A stretch of 64,000 nt of DNA from Mytilus trossulus (taxonomy: Eukaryota > Mollusca > Bivalvia > Mytilida > Mytilidae), in assembly GCF_036588685.1 (NCBI RefSeq), contig NC_086374.1, forward strand, positions 91,692,059-91,756,058. The letters run 5' to 3'. A program made the translations under genes and the position numbers. Under the pieces are notes generated by a model. That model searched no databases. It worked only from the letters and a program-made list of their open reading frames with translations, and had not been told where the DNA came from. Shown piece after piece: positions 12,130-26,100 of the stretch; positions within the stretch are counted from its first letter, which is position 1; every line of letters begins with the position of its first letter.

Positions 12130-13095
12130 TGTTATAAATCAATACATTACCTTAGTGTTGACTACTGAGCCTATGATATCGCACCAGAAACCGGAAAACT
12201 AGTGGAACACCACTAGCAGTATCTTTCCAGTATTATCAGAAATGATGAAGGACATATCTCTCAAAATTGTATGCGTCCAATCGTCGAAGCTGTTATCAGG
12301 TTAATTTGTTCTCGATTGTGGCAATGCTTAGATCCAGTCGGGAATTTGCAACCAGTATTTCTCGTAAGCCGTAAACATTTGTGAAAGGGTCGCATATTGT
12401 TAAGATGGTTGTAAGACCTATTTCATGATTTACGACTGGTCAGGTGAGCTAAAAAGAGAGGCGAAAGATACTAGAGGAACTGTCAAACTCATAGATCTTA
12501 ACTTGACGTGACTGTACATAAGCTTGTGTTCAAGAAAGAAATCCGGATAAATAAATCAAAGTCGGGACAATTGACGAATTGTAGGATGCTGCCAAACTCC
12601 CACTAGTGCATTCCAATACCAATTTTGTTCATGTTGACCGCTTGCACTATTTATCAATACAAAGTGGACAAAGTGGCATTATTGTTTTGCTTCTTTGATC
12701 AATAATGTAAATTCAGAAATTATTGTGAAAAATGCGACATTATTTAAACTGAATGTCCTAAAAAATGCGACCTTATTTAACCTTAATGTCCTGAAAATAC
12801 ATTTATTTTCAGGTAAATATGATTCCTTTTGATAATTTGTAATGTAGTGTAAACAACATGTAACATGTAAAAAATAAAATAACAATAATACCGAACTCTG
12901 TGAAAACTTCAAAATGAAAATTCTTTAATTGCATGAAAAAACCAACAGCTCAAACACATCAAACGAATGAATAACAGCTTTTATATCAATAGCTTACCAT
13001 TAACAATCATTCGCTTTAAAACTAACGTTAAAATGATTTTTGCAGTTCGGTTGTAAGTATTTTTTCTTTTGACTGTGTTGTTATCATTTCCTCAA
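12130..13095. other. intergenic; one short direct repeat only
   Basis: Stops in all frames. A ~33-bp segment with AAAATGCGAC and TTATTTAA is repeated twice at 12727-12795. About 50 bp near 12935-12985 (ACACATCAAACGAATG) match the repeat described at 49296. Confidence 0.45.
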
Positions 13096-13098
13096 TTT

Positions 13099-13678
13099 AA
13101 GGTTCTAGTGTACCCTTCGTCTAAAATTACTGCATTTTCACCTCAAAATTTTCTCTGAATACAGACAAACTTGTGCATTTGGAAAAGTTTTAAAAGGCAT
13201 TGCATACCCTAGATAAATAGAATTTAAATGTATTGTATGTTTTAGAAAATTCAAAAACTTAACTGGACTTTGCAGTGCACTTTTTTCGTCCCTTCAAAAG
13301 ATCATAAAATCAACAAACAGTTGAGTTTTGCTTGATATGGTCCACTTAGGAACACAGTTTAACCCACCAACTATTGGCAGGTATCTATTTGTCGATGTCA
13401 ATTGATACAGCTCATTTCTAATATTACCTGTGGGAATGTTCTCAAACCTCTTTCTAAATTTAGTTGACTTTTGACACTTTCTGTAGGACTGAAAAACGTA
13501 AACTGCAAAATTCTGTTACGTTTTTATTTTCCTTTAACATTAAACATATTTGAAATTTTAATATTTATCTTCGGTATGCTTTGTATTAAAAATTTCCAGA
13601 AGCAGAGGTTTGTCTGTACTCGATGTAAATTTTGAGGTGAAAATGCAGCCATTTTAGCCCAAGGGTCCACATGAACCT
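13099..13678. mobile_element. ~580-bp TIR element (MITE-like)
   Basis: Terminal inverted repeats of ~75 bp at 13099-13173 and ~13603-13678. Both arms contain TGCATTTTCACCTCAAAATT and then an ACAGACAAAC block (inverted on the right), with GGTTC...TACCC and GGGTCC...GAACC outermost. There is no open frame. It is probably a non-autonomous DNA transposon; no convincing target duplication was found. Confidence 0.65.
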
Positions 13679-13679
13679 C

Positions 13680-14735
13680 AAAACTTTGTTCCTTGCCCTT
13701 TTTCTAAAGTCATATGCAAAGATTGACTGGTGAAAAAAATGATAATTAAATTTTGAAAAAATGCATGCATATATCATAAACCTAGTCTTCTGTGCACGAT
13801 TATTACGCATCCATTTCGTATAATGGTCGTGTTAAAAAGCGGATTGTCACTTGAGTAAACAATTAACTAAGAAGAATTAATATTTAGTTAAGAAATGTAT
13901 AGCAAGTTCAATAAGATATAGTTTATTTTTATGACGGATCGATGTTTACGTTTGTTAAATCTATTTGCAAATTGAGTTTCCCCCTTTTTTGCGATAACCG
14001 GATTAACGAAAAAGTTCACTCTGAGGTAACTGCATAATAATTGAAAATATGTCTGCCAATTGTTGTATGGAAGCCAACAATAAAAAAAGGAAATTTCTTT
14101 TGCAGATTTTTTTGGTATTTGAAGTTGCGTATGACTTTGAATATTGATTATAAAACAATTAAGTTTTTAGGGGTCTTCCTTACGTTATCCTGGTTTGAAA
14201 CATGTAATACTTTTTTAAACTGGCAAATCAGAATCAAAGGTTCTGGTGGTCATGTTTTCCTTTGATTATATTCAAATGGGTTGTTTTAAGGCACCCTCCT
14301 AGATCATCAATGTCATGACTAGTAAAATTTGGCGTAGTTGATTTATAATATGAGGAAATAGGAATTTCCATAGGGTTTCAATGAAAACATTGTACTATAA
14401 ATGCCCTTTTGTTTAAAATGAACTAAGGACTGTTTCTTTCAATACTTGAATTTCATCGAAAAGTTTTATTATAAAAAATCAAAAAAAAAACAAACACCAG
14501 CAAATAAGAATAATTGCCTTTGGGGTTTATTCATCTGATTTTAGCCAAATGATGAGGAAATATTTTTGGGTGCCTCAGAAATTTTTGCCAATTTGGTTAT
14601 TTCAGTTATGTTATTTAAGACTAGAAACTATGAATAATGAAATTGATATTTCCCATTAACAGTTTTCATTCAAACTATCATGCCACAATTACTAAAGTCT
14701 TATACAATCAATATTCAATGAGGATCATGTGGTAT
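13680..14735. other. intergenic, nothing recognised
   Basis: AT-rich. Short open frames here (for example 14041-14265) have no recognisable domain and composition like their surroundings. Confidence 0.45.
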
Positions 14736-14737
14736 CC

Positions 14738-14803
14738 GGTCGTTCCGGCCTCCAAGTCAATCCGGCCCACGTCGATTCGGCCCCAAGTCGATCCGGCCCC
14801 AAG
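14738..14803. repeat. short GTCGATCCGGCCCC minisatellite
   Basis: Four imperfect ~16-bp units of the type AAGTCGATCCGGCCCC form an abrupt GC-rich island in AT-rich DNA. Confidence 0.65.
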
Positions 14804-14809
14804 ACATAA

Positions 14810-15785
14810 TAAAATATGAATAAACTATATTCCCTATATGGAGGAATTTGTGACAAATTTGAACAGTATGTGAGACAATATCTGATAAAGTCTAATTTCC
14901 ATGTCCCGCCGTTCACCGGCAATTATTTTTTTTATTCAGGCATCTTTTTGGAAAATTTTAAGTTTCAGCATTAACTCGAGTATATAATGCACGAACTGCA
15001 ACCAATTAAAAATTCTTTTAAATATTTCGTCTAAACCCCCCCCCCAAAATCATATTTCCCTGTTATTTTCTGAAAATTAAATCATTCAACGTATCTAAAT
15101 TAAGTATAAAACAGCCTTCCGATTTTCACAAATCTGACAGATTATATAAATCAAAGCGCTGTAAGCACTGTAGGCAGTTAACCAAAAACCCAGGCAAACA
15201 TAATTATGAAAACTGTGGCAATGTTGTTTCAACTTTTTTAAAGATTTAAAAGGACAAGCATTAAACATTCATATATAATTGTACATTTATGTTCATTTAA
15301 TGAATTAATCATTAAGGCAAATAATTCATATTTTATCAAGGTTTTCAATAGCAACGCACATGACCACGAATGGTCATGAGTCTTTCATGAGTCAGCAGTG
15401 GTACAAATTTGCAATGATTGCAGTTCTTCTAGTTGATCGTAATTATTCGTATTAGTTGACTGTTAGTAGTTCAAGTTGACTTTAGTACGAGCTTGTAAAA
15501 GAATGAATGGACTTGCTTCCCTGGAAAGAAAAATGAGTTTGTATTGTACAGTACAGTACAAAAGTTATGAGACACAAATCAGACAAATGTTTACTACTAC
15601 GGAATCAATGGTGAGGTCTGACTGACATGTCCATAGTAAATGTAAATGACTCCCACCTTCACCCCAAGTTCATGATGTCTAAGTTTGGAATAAAATGACA
15701 GGTGTTAAGGTCTAGCAAAGTGATATGCATATGTGTCGCCTATGAGATTGACCTTGTATGTCATTCAATCTTTTTTGAAATGACA
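14810..15785. other. intergenic, nothing recognised
   Basis: AT-rich non-coding sequence with a short C-run near 15036-15044. No feature was supported. Confidence 0.45.
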
Positions 15786-15789
15786 AACA

Positions 15790-16620
15790 GGAATGAATAT
15801 GGTTAAGGCGTTGGTATCTCAATCTTTAACAAGTTCTCAAAACACACACAAGAGGGTGTGGGGTGACCTTAGGGACTACCCCTATTTTTCATTTGATTTT
15901 TTATATATGCTTTATGGGTTGGGATCCCGGCCGTTATCAAGTTTTCAAACAGGAGGGGTGGGGGACCCCAGTGACTTCCCCTATATTTCATTTGATTTGT
16001 TATATTGTCCAATACATATATAAATATGGTTAAGGCGTGGGAATCTCATCTGTTTTTAAGTTATCAAACAGGAGTGGGTAGGGTGACCCTAAGGACTCTC
16101 CCTATATTTCATTTGATTAGTTTTCATACATGAATATATATGGTTTAATTTAAAGGTGGGGATCTCGACTGTTTCCAATATCTCAATCAGGTGACTGCAG
16201 GGACTCCCTCTATATTTCTTTTAATTTAGAGTTGGGATCCCAACTGTTTCAAAGTTATTTAACATGAGGGGTAGGGTGACAACAGGGACTTCCCCTTTAT
16301 TTCATTTGATTTGTTATATAGTCTTATACATGAGTATATATGGTTAAGGGGTGATGATCTCGAATGTTTCCAAGTTCTCAAACAGGAGGGTGTACAGTGA
16401 CCATAGGGACCCCCCTATAATTCATTTGATTTGTAATATTGTCCCATACATAAATATATTGTTTAAGATTGTGGATCTCGACCATTATAAATTCTCAAAC
16501 AGAAAGGGTTAGAGTTGCCCCACGAACTCCACCTGTATTTCATATGATTTGTTATATTGTCCCATACATGAATATATATGGTTTAGGGGTGGGGATCTTG
16601 ACCGTTACCAAGTTTTGGTC
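15790..16620 (+). repeat. tandem array of ~112-bp units
   Basis: About seven to eight imperfect units, each with ATATATGGTTAAG, GGGATCTCGACCG, TCTCAAACAGGAGG and CCCCTATATTTCATTTGATT. Unit starts fall near 15797, 15914, 16027, 16142, 16231, 16340, 16461 and 16578. Open frames across it are products of the repeat. Directly after it comes the GTTGTCTCATTGGCA tail motif (16622-16682). Confidence 0.75.
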
Positions 16621-16621
16621 A

Positions 16622-16682
16622 TTTTTGTCTCTTGTGGATAGTTGTCTCATTGGCAATTATACCACATCTTTTTTTTTATATA
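16622..16682 (+). repeat. short copy of the GTTGTCTCATTGGCA retroelement tail
   Basis: The sequence CTCTTGTGGATAGTTGTCTC and then ATTATACCACATCTTT matches the terminal ~60 bp of the dispersed 3'-tail family seen at 11443, 33788, 41296, 43482 and 51490. Confidence 0.6.
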
Positions 16683-16689
16683 AGAAACT

Positions 16690-18655
16690 TCCAGCAATTT
16701 TAACTGACCTATCGAAATTGAGAAGATAAAATACCCCTTGAAATTACAGTAATATGTTTAACTTGAAAAGCATTTAACATGCATTACCAACATTTATCAC
16801 TGATTAAAAAAAAAATTCTGTTACCAGGAACATATCTATTGTTAGATAAAATGTTCCCAGCTGTCACAATGTATTGGATTTTCACATTAAAATTGGTGTA
16901 CAAAATTTGTTCTGCTTTTTCTTTCTTTTACATATGTCTTTTGGTTGTAATTCTAGTGTTTATATTTATTTACCATGCAAAGATGTATTTTGTCACCTGT
17001 CTGGTATTTTTTAGTCGATAGCCAAATCCGGGATTACCCTTATCCGCTTCCGGAATCGGATCCGATATTGTAATCTCCCGGCAGCGATTTTGGTTTCAAT
17101 GTTGTTTTGATCTCTTGTTTTTGACAGATAGTGAGATACGATTTAACTCGGGATTTACACATTATTTATCGGCGATTTTATGTATAAAGCTAGCGGTTTA
17201 ACAAATTGAACATCGCTGTCATGAATAGTAATGATGAAAATAAGTTTGAGATCGTTTATTAGGAAACTTTGGTAAACTGAATGTTTGCAAAGTTATTTTT
17301 TTATATAATTCTTTCAAGGTCCGTCGGGCATGTCGTGCGTAGCTAGTAACCAAGTAGAAAGTCTGTCTGCAAAAGTGGAAGGTTCAGACCTCGAACCACC
17401 GCTAGTTTGAACCCCTGCGTCCAAATTGAAAAGATACGAAAATTCCGTCTTCTTTTAAATTCAAAATTGCCGCCAACAGCGTGATCAGTTGAACTTATAT
17501 ACGTAGTTGACTACGTATTGACGACAAACAATATTCCTACGACTTTTGCAATTTGGGAAATCTTAACAACTTGTCTTCAGAGATTTTCGGCGATTAGATA
17601 TTTTATGCATTTGTTTTATTGACATCTTAGCCAAAAGCTCAGGGGCTAATAAACTACATAAGGATTCATAATGTGCTCTACTTCCTATGTGCAACTTCAA
17701 AACTTTTGGGAAAATCTACGATCATTTAAGGTTTTTCTGGTCATATTTTTTGTAATCCAGATTGAAAAGTATAAAAAAACCTGTCCAATAAGTTACAAAA
17801 ATACAGTAGACAGCTAGATGATAACAATGGCACGTATTTCAGCATTTATTGGGTAGCACACAAATCCAGGGTGCTCGCATAAGGTAGCTTAACTGCCTAA
17901 AAACGTTTCCATAACTGGTCTGATTTTGTTAAAACTAAAGCATGCAAGAAAATTCTGCATTTTTAAGGGTCTTTTGAATGTTGTCCCCAGGGGTAATTTC
18001 CCTCCTGTTACCGCTGGTTTTTTTCTACCTGTTGGGCACGTTTGAAAGACCAAAAACTTATTTCTTGTAATGAAATGTGAAGAGCATCATTTCCTGAATT
18101 TATGACTCCATTTGTTTAGGTGAATAGCAGCCATGCAGTTTAAAAAAACTGAACTCCCCAAAGATCAGAATTTGGAGAGAAAATTATTTTGTTGTTCTCT
18201 CCTGTTACAGCCTTTTTGTGTACCTTCTGAGAATATTTCATTGTCAGCACTATTACAGAACATGGGTTTTTATAGTATCTTATCAAATTGATATGTAGAT
18301 GGAAGTTAATCCTGTCACTCAAGATTCTTTCATGTCACCAACATCTCTGACTATATTTTAGTATATTTGGATCCTGTGATTCGAACGTTACTGATTAGTC
18401 ATGCGTTTTGCTGTACAAAATCATTTAAATCTACAAGCCTAGTATCTTTGATGAATTATTTGTAGAAAATCTACAATTTATCAATCTTCAAAAACATTTC
18501 AGATTCAGATGAGATTTTTTTTACATTTGTCTATTAAAAACAAGGATTGCTTCCACCAGGTAAATTTTTATTTTGATTGGAATCAAAACTGGCTTTCCTG
18601 TCCTTTTTCGATCTTGTCTTGATGCATTTGACCTAGTTGTTTCATCATACTGATG
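16690..18655. other. intergenic, nothing firmly recognised
   Basis: No exon or repeat could be supported. A tRNA-like stretch near 17330-17410 (GGTTCAGACCTCGAACC) does not fold as a tRNA by eye. Confidence 0.4.
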
Positions 18656-18659
18656 TTTA

Positions 18660-18856
18660 ATGCTGTATTCAGCACTTGAAGCTTTTCAAGGCAGTCCATT
18701 TTTTTTGGTATAGAGGAAGTAGGAGTGCCAGGATACCACTGACTTTTGTTCTAAAACTGACAATCCTGGCGTATCTACAATGTGCAGGATTTGAACTCAC
18801 ACCTCACTAGTGATACAGTAGTTTGACTATTTATACCACTTGGCCACTCAATCCCC
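18660..18856 (-). repeat. tRNA-derived SINE
   Basis: On the minus strand the 72-nt head (18856 to 18785) reads like a tRNA, with an A box (TGGCCAAGTGGT) and a B box (GAGTTCAAATCC), but its ends cannot pair as an acceptor stem. The body follows (GATACGCCAGGATTGTCAG, then TCCTGGCACTCCTACTTCCT) and ends in an A-run near 18700. This head-plus-body layout is that of bivalve SINEs. Confidence 0.65.
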
Positions 18857-18869
18857 ATTATCAGCTTAA

Positions 18870-21800
18870 ACCCTATTGAGCTAATTGGACTAGAAATTAA
18901 TGCAATTACACAAAGCATTATTTAATCATCTGTTAAATGGACAACAAAATGCTTACATTTTTATTTTTGCAAATCTGCAAATTCAGGTAGATTTCATGCA
19001 TGATCGTGTGATTATTAGCAACAAAATTAACATACAAAATGTTAAATAACAATTTCATCCACACACTTTCATCACTTTCATTTGCATCATTATAAATGAA
19101 ATAATTTAAGGCTTGTATGTACAACCATTCAATAAATTATACTTAAACAGAAAAAAAAGTTTACAAGATACTTGTACTTGAATTTTTCATTCTGACTTTT
19201 ACAAAATCATGTCAGAATAAAGGAAAAAGAATATTTTGTTTATCATTAATTGTTAAAATTATTCAGTAAAAAAAGTTCTGATATGCAGTCCAAGCCTCAA
19301 CAATGAGGTTTACTGTACAAAGAAGTTATGAAAAACTATTTCCAAACTTTCTCAATAATTCTATCATGAATATTTATATTTTGACAAAAAAAGTTGAGCA
19401 TATTTCAAAGGAATAAGCTTACTTACTTATAATGAATAAATAACATTATTCTTTGAACAGCTTGAATGTAACATATGCAATATTCCACCTAAAAACTGCA
19501 TCAAATTATTTAGAAAAATAGGTAAAGTGGGAAGTTAAAAGCAAGCTCATAAATAATGTTTTATACAATAATTATTAAATGATATGATAGGAAAACTGAA
19601 GTAATATAGAACCAGATACATACATTGTAAGCTTTCTGAAAGGGACCAATTTTCAAATTATTCTTGATGCAAGAAATCTCAACTACTCTGAGGGTTGGTT
19701 TATTTGTCATGTTTATATGTAGGGTTCAAATATTCAGGGATTATGTGACTCATGAAAATTGAGAATTTTTATTATTAATTGTTTTACGTTTTTGGTCTAA
19801 TTTTTAGAGGAGACATAAAAAAACATGAATTTGTAATTTTTTAACAAATTACAAAAACTGAAATCCAAGACCCTGATGAAAGAATTTTTAAAGAGTAAGT
19901 GTTTACTATACTGTGAAAATGGGCAAGTTTTTCATAGATTTCATTTCTTTGGACTAACAATGAATTGAAAAATAGCAAGTAATGTGAAAATGGTCATATT
20001 TTTAACATTTGCAAATTTGAATATTTTAATACTTATTTTGGTTATTTTGGGAAATGCTTTCAGCTTGAAAAATGGGTATCAATTTATATGATAACCTCAC
20101 ATACATGTTTATTTATATGGACCATAATTTGCTATTGGGCTCCGCTTCCTATAACTATAGAAAAGAGATAAAATGTGAATTACTGTAAGAAAAGTTGCAA
20201 CTACATTTAAAGATGCCATTATTTTTATCAACATACAAGTGTATGCTACTCTTCCCTAGAAAAAAAATTAAAATATACGAATTTCAAAGATTCTACAACC
20301 GTATTTTTGTGTCGTTTCTCGCGTTACTTATTGCTTCCGAAGAGCATAACGCTGACTGATTTATAGATAATCGGTACAGGCAAATTCGTAACTTTTGCTT
20401 TCAAATAACAAAGAACATCGACCAATAAGAATAGTGAGAAGAAAATGCCGAGAACTATAAGTATTTATGTAGCAGATGTAAGAACAGTGGCGTGATTTAT
20501 GTGTCCGATTTCGTAACGCAATTTTTAGATGATGTAATCTGCTTTGTTGTAATAGAATTCTTAAAAACAATATGCAAATATGAACTCTCGCGAGATGTTC
20601 AAACAGGTAAATCCGAGATGATTTACATTCTTGTTTTGATCTTCGTAATAATTAAGTAAGAAAATTACGTTGTTGTTATGCGTTACATTTCACACGAAAC
20701 AGAAGTCCAGTTATTTATTAAAATTGTTTTTGTCCTTAAGTTCTAACCATTTCCGGTCATACGTGAAACACGTGACTAACATGTGATAACGCCATTACGG
20801 CCGGATGTACGAAATACTAGGTCTAAACATTGTTTTTGTTTCCAACGGGATGTTAGCAAACATAATCTGTAGACTTGTTTCGTCTTGTTTAAAAGAGGAA
20901 AATACAATTGTCAAAGAGATTGCGCCGGTGGTCTGTTATTTTTCCTATGTGCATAATGTTACATACGATCCTGTGTGAAAATAAATGCCCAATGACTTGA
21001 CAAAATCGATTTCATATTTGACAGACGTTAGAACACACTTCGTTTCCCGATAATGACGTGAAGAGTCCTTGGAAAAATCAATCGAAATTACGTCTCTTAT
21101 CATTGTACCAATGCTCGTTGGATTGATTTAACTTCAGCAGTAAATATTACTGGATATTTTAGGTGAATAAATATAATTTAATAACAAATACATGTTAATA
21201 TACCGTTACACTTAGAATGTACAAAGTTGGAATCCTGTCACAGTTTTTAATTAATATTTTTTATTCATGTTCTGCAAACACTTATCAGAAACGCAATAAA
21301 CTTGTCAAAGGAGAAGTAAACTTTTACCATGCATGACTTGAAAGGAAGTACTTTATTGATTTTAGCCCACTAAAGTAGGTTAAAATGTGGAAACCATGTA
21401 GATGGTGTACAGGTCATAAGTATCACATTGTGCCTATTTTAAAGATTTTAATTCCAAGTTAAAAGTGTTTTTCCTTACTGGATTTAAAGAATCTTACATT
21501 GCCAATGATTTGGAATAAATTGTATATAACTGGAATATCAAAACCAAATATAAATACATTTTTTTTGCTTAAACATTAAGATACAATGATTATGGTATCC
21601 TGTATCAATGGAGAAAATATGGAAAATTCTGAATAAATTTTACTAATTGTTTTCAAAACAAGCACATATTTAGGATTTTTATAATACTGTTACATTTAAG
21701 ATGGATTTTAAGAAAAAGTATACTGTTCAGATTATTTTAAGCAGATTTTGCAATAAAATAAAACTAAAAAAATGCTTTCGGTTTCTTATGGTTTCCTGTC

Positions 21801-23185
21801 AGGTTTAAAAAAAACTTTAAAATAACATTGAAAATAGATTTTAAATATTAACATGAAGCAAGTAACACTAGTAATGGTGTTTATTTATGCCTTTTGAATT
21901 ATATTGTGCAAAATAAAGAAAATAAAGATTGGTTTCCTGTTTGGTTTCATGTCACGTAAACGGTGAATCAAAATGTATTAATTTTTTCTCGAAAAACTCA
22001 ATTGTTCCATTCATACTATTCTAACACCACCACAACCCACAAAATAAAAGTTAAAATTTTAGAACTTATAAAAAAGGATACAAAAAGAAACCAAAGGCGG
22101 AATACCAAATTATGGTCCATATAGAGGATTTTCACATTATTGTAAATGGCGCTAGTGTCAAATTTCAAATAGACAACTGTGGTGAAATCTTTAGGTCAGA
22201 TTTGATAACATAGTTTCTGTTCCATTGATTTGTTGAGAGAAAAGTACTACAAATTCAAAACCTACAAATTAACTATAAAAAAAAACATAAAAAGAAAAAC
22301 CAATCCAAAATTTGAAAAATAATTGTTTTTACATATATGATTTACATAATATTATAATAATTGTTTTTAATATATGATTTACATTCCTCTAAAAATAATT
22401 TAAAATGAGCCTTCATTTTTTTTTGGGGGGGGGGGGGTTGTATTAAATGCTCAATCTTTAGTTTTCTGTATAGAGTTCAGTTTTTTCAATGTTTTTGTTG
22501 TTGCCTGTTTTACTTTGAGAATATTGTTGTTGGACACTTAGTATCTTCTTCCTCTTTTTACATAATGTCTACTTAACAAAAACAATTATTAAACTGAAAA
22601 ATTATAAAAGATCTGTATAAATCTGATCCAAAAGATATATCAAAATGCAATTAAAAACCAAAAATGATAACAAATAACAATGAAAAAAACAAACTTAGCA
22701 CCAAAATATATACATTAGAGTGAGACCTTCATGATAAATTAAGGTCTTTAAACACCCTTTTAGTAGGGTCATAAATAAAAAGGTTCTTAATGTTCAACAA
22801 TGACTCACACATCAAAACAAAAATCCTTATAAACAAGGTTTAAAAAATTTAACACTCTATTTGTGTATTTTTTATATCTAGTTCTCCTTTGAATAAACCA
22901 TTTGTCTGGTTTATAACCTACAGAAAGTTTCATACAGGTTTGGATAAACCACTGCTGTTCATCAATGTTTATATAACCTTGACTTTTTTTTTACCAATAA
23001 AATTAAAGATAAGTGAAATGTGACAGATCACAGATTATCAAACACTTCATGTTAAAATGATGTTGCACATAAAGTTTATAGTTTTGAATTAAACATGTAT
23101 GTTGTTTGACATGACACATTATATCTAGTACAATGTATAGTTCTTTAAAGCCAACACCAAATCTTGTTATCACCAATCCATTTAT
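18870..23185. other. long gene-free AT-rich stretch
   Basis: No exon, RNA gene or clear repeat was recognised on either strand. It contains homopolymer runs (for example T10G13 near 22417-22438) and a slightly GC-richer patch at 20740-21110 with CACGTG (20769) that could be regulatory, without proof. It lies downstream of the 3' end of the minus-strand RRM gene. Confidence 0.45.
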
Positions 23186-23191
23186 GGTGTG

Positions 23192-26100
23192 TTATGAATC
23201 TAATGGCATCTTAAACTTTGATAAAGATTCATTCTTCTGTTTTAACTTGTCTTTTCTTTTCTGGTTATTTCCACCAACAGATGTAAATTCTACATTAATT
23301 TTTCTACCCCCTAATGTTGTGTGGTGAAGTCGTAAGGCAATCTGAAAAACAATATTGATAGTTTATATCTAATTTATTAATGTTTTTATTTCAATTTTTT
23401 GAACCAACTTGGCTAAAAGTAACACAATCTACATCATATACCACAAATGACTCTCTGCATGTAGCTATACGCTAATTTAAAAAAATACTTTGTGTCATTA
23501 TCCAATTATGGTCTTCTGAGCATATTAACAGGCAAATGATAGGCTAACCCTTCATGGACAGCTGGTATTATTTATGTTCCCAAAACAGTCATATTGTCTA
23601 ATATTTATAAGTCTATGGTATTGTAGAAGGCAGGACATAGTGATATCACATTAAGGATGTGCACTTATCATGTTTTTTTAAATTTTTGTCAGATATTATC
23701 AATGTAATGCAATAAAAATATTGCAGACAAACCCCTACTTTTCTACCCATAATTTGATTAAATAAAGTTTAAAATGTCATCTTTGAAAATCTTACAAAAT
23801 CCATATTACTTTTTTTTTTTTTATCATTTTTGAAAGAAAAAAAACACCAATGATGGATTGATGTAAATTCCAGAGATAATCATTTCCCGCCAAATTTTTA
23901 ATAGATTATATCTGTAAAACAAGCAATTGAACCTTCAATTTTTTCTGCTTTTTTAGTTTCTTTTTTTATATACATCAATTTATAACAGTCTTTCAAAAAG
24001 CTTGCTATTTTGAAATAGAGTAGGGAACATCCTTTACATAATAACATCCTCTTCATGTTACATTACCAAGTTATAGTCCTGATCATGCAGGCAATAATCT
24101 ATAAATATATATATGTTACAGTCATTTTCTAAATTTAGGCATTTTGTAAAATGCCTGAAAATTTTAGGCATTTTCTAGAATGCCTGCAAAATTCAGTTAT
24201 TATACAAAATCACTAATTTTTCTAGGCATTTTACAAAATGCCTGGAAAAATTGATAGGCATTCTACAAAATGCCTGAAATGGTTTTATAGAATGAAATTT
24301 TAAACAATTAAAAGCTTTCAACACCGGAGCAGTTTTATTTATGAAAATTACTGAATTAAAAAAGAAGAGATTTAACAAACTTTACTGGATTATTCCAAAA
24401 AACTCTAAAATTATTTTTCATTTCTCAAAAAGTTTGGATGACAGAACTGTTACACAATATTTGTGCTGATTTTTTGTAAATACATTGTTTGGCATTAAAT
24501 CTGGGCTTAGCACTTCAACCAAAGTTTGAGAAACCAGAATCATGATATACATGTATTTTGCCGTTGCATTACCTTTAATGAGAAACACTTAACTTTCGAC
24601 ATGATTGTGGTTTGCAATAAGCACACACGTCACACATGAATATCTTATTTTTCCTCTACAATATGAAGTTATTGCCCTTTATATTCAATTTAAAAAAAAT
24701 GTAATCTTTAACCAAAATTTTTTTTCAATTCATATACTGGACCATATAAATTTAAATGTAGCAAAAATTTGCAATAGGCTGTACTGATTGAAAAACGTAT
24801 CAGATGACACTGCCAACCATATATTTGCAGCACAACAAAACGGAGTCTTGTATGGCGAAACCCATATTGTAGAGGGGAGTTTGTTTCGATGTGGATTTCC
24901 CGATTTAAAATTCTCATTATTTCCGAAAAGGAACATTAAATATATTGCCATATTTTATTCAAATACAAAACTTTTTTCACATTAAGAACTCTACAGCAAT
25001 CAGTCAATTAAAAAAAATCTTTTTTGTCTACAAATTTTTCCCCCTTCTGTTTTGAATCTAGAATTTCTAAAAAAAACTATTAATTTTGTTCTATTGAAAA
25101 AACAATTTGTCTTTCTGCTATTTTGACAATATAATCATAAAAATCACTTCTGGTATATAAATTACAAATTGAGTACGAACTTTACGTACTAGTTTTACTA
25201 AAAATAATATATCATATGACAAACAAACCTTCCCAGATGGTTTTTGAAAATAAAATAATTCTACGAAACCATTAGTTATTTTCTATGCAATACATTGTGT
25301 TTTTGTCCACCATTGTCAATGTCCTTCTTATACAAATTGCCTGAAACTGAACAGGCAATTTGTTAAATTTTGCTTCTAAATTTCAGTCATTTTACAAAAT
25401 GACTAGGTATTTTTAGTCATTTTGTAAAATGCCTGTCAAGTTTAGGCATTTTATAAATTGCCTGAAAATTCAGTCATTTTACAAAATGCCTAAATTTAGA
25501 AAATGCCTGTAACATATATTTATATATATACATGTAACAGGCTATTATTTCAACTTGGAATTATTTTAAATTCTGGAATTGGCATACTGGTAATTTCTTG
25601 TGCTTGAAATTTTTTATATATTCCATGTTTATTCTGTATCATAATATAGTGTTATTAAATGGCTGTTTCTGTATTGGCACTGGTATAGATTCAAGGTTTG
25701 CTGAATTGGCCTCGAGACCGGTAGCCAGTTCATAACACTTTTATTAAATGATTATAAGAGAATTATAAACCGGAAGTGAACGTCCCGTATTAGCCCATGG
25801 GCCAATACAGCCTTTTTCCCGCTTTTTTCTGTATTGGCCCTATTTTTTCCGTTTAAAAAATTTAAGATGTTACAAAACATTGCACATCATTAAACCTGTT
25901 TATTTTATGAATTTAATTTAAAAAATATTATACAAATGTTTTAATGCATAACGATACACATTTGTACTTCCAAAGTTAATGGCCTAAGAAAATTGAAAAC
26001 CAGAAGTGAACGTCCTGTATTAGCCCTAGGGCTAATACGGCTTTTTTCCCACTTTTTTCTGTATTGGCCCTGTTTGAAGAGCAATATTAAATCTTGATTT

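Noticed and set aside
17330..17410. tRNA gene
   Set aside because: GGTTCAGACCTCGAACC looks like a T-arm, but no acceptor or anticodon stem can be formed by eye.
18785..18856. Functional tRNA gene on the minus strand
   Set aside because: The A and B boxes are good but the two ends cannot pair as an acceptor stem, and a SINE body follows directly.
20360..21110. Promoter or first exon of a gene upstream of 23 kb
   Set aside because: It is slightly GC-richer and contains CACGTG, but no exon with consistent splice sites could be attached on either strand.
24788..24985. Gene inside the palindromic element
   Set aside because: A 65-residue frame with no recognisable domain; overlapping minus-strand frames are as long.
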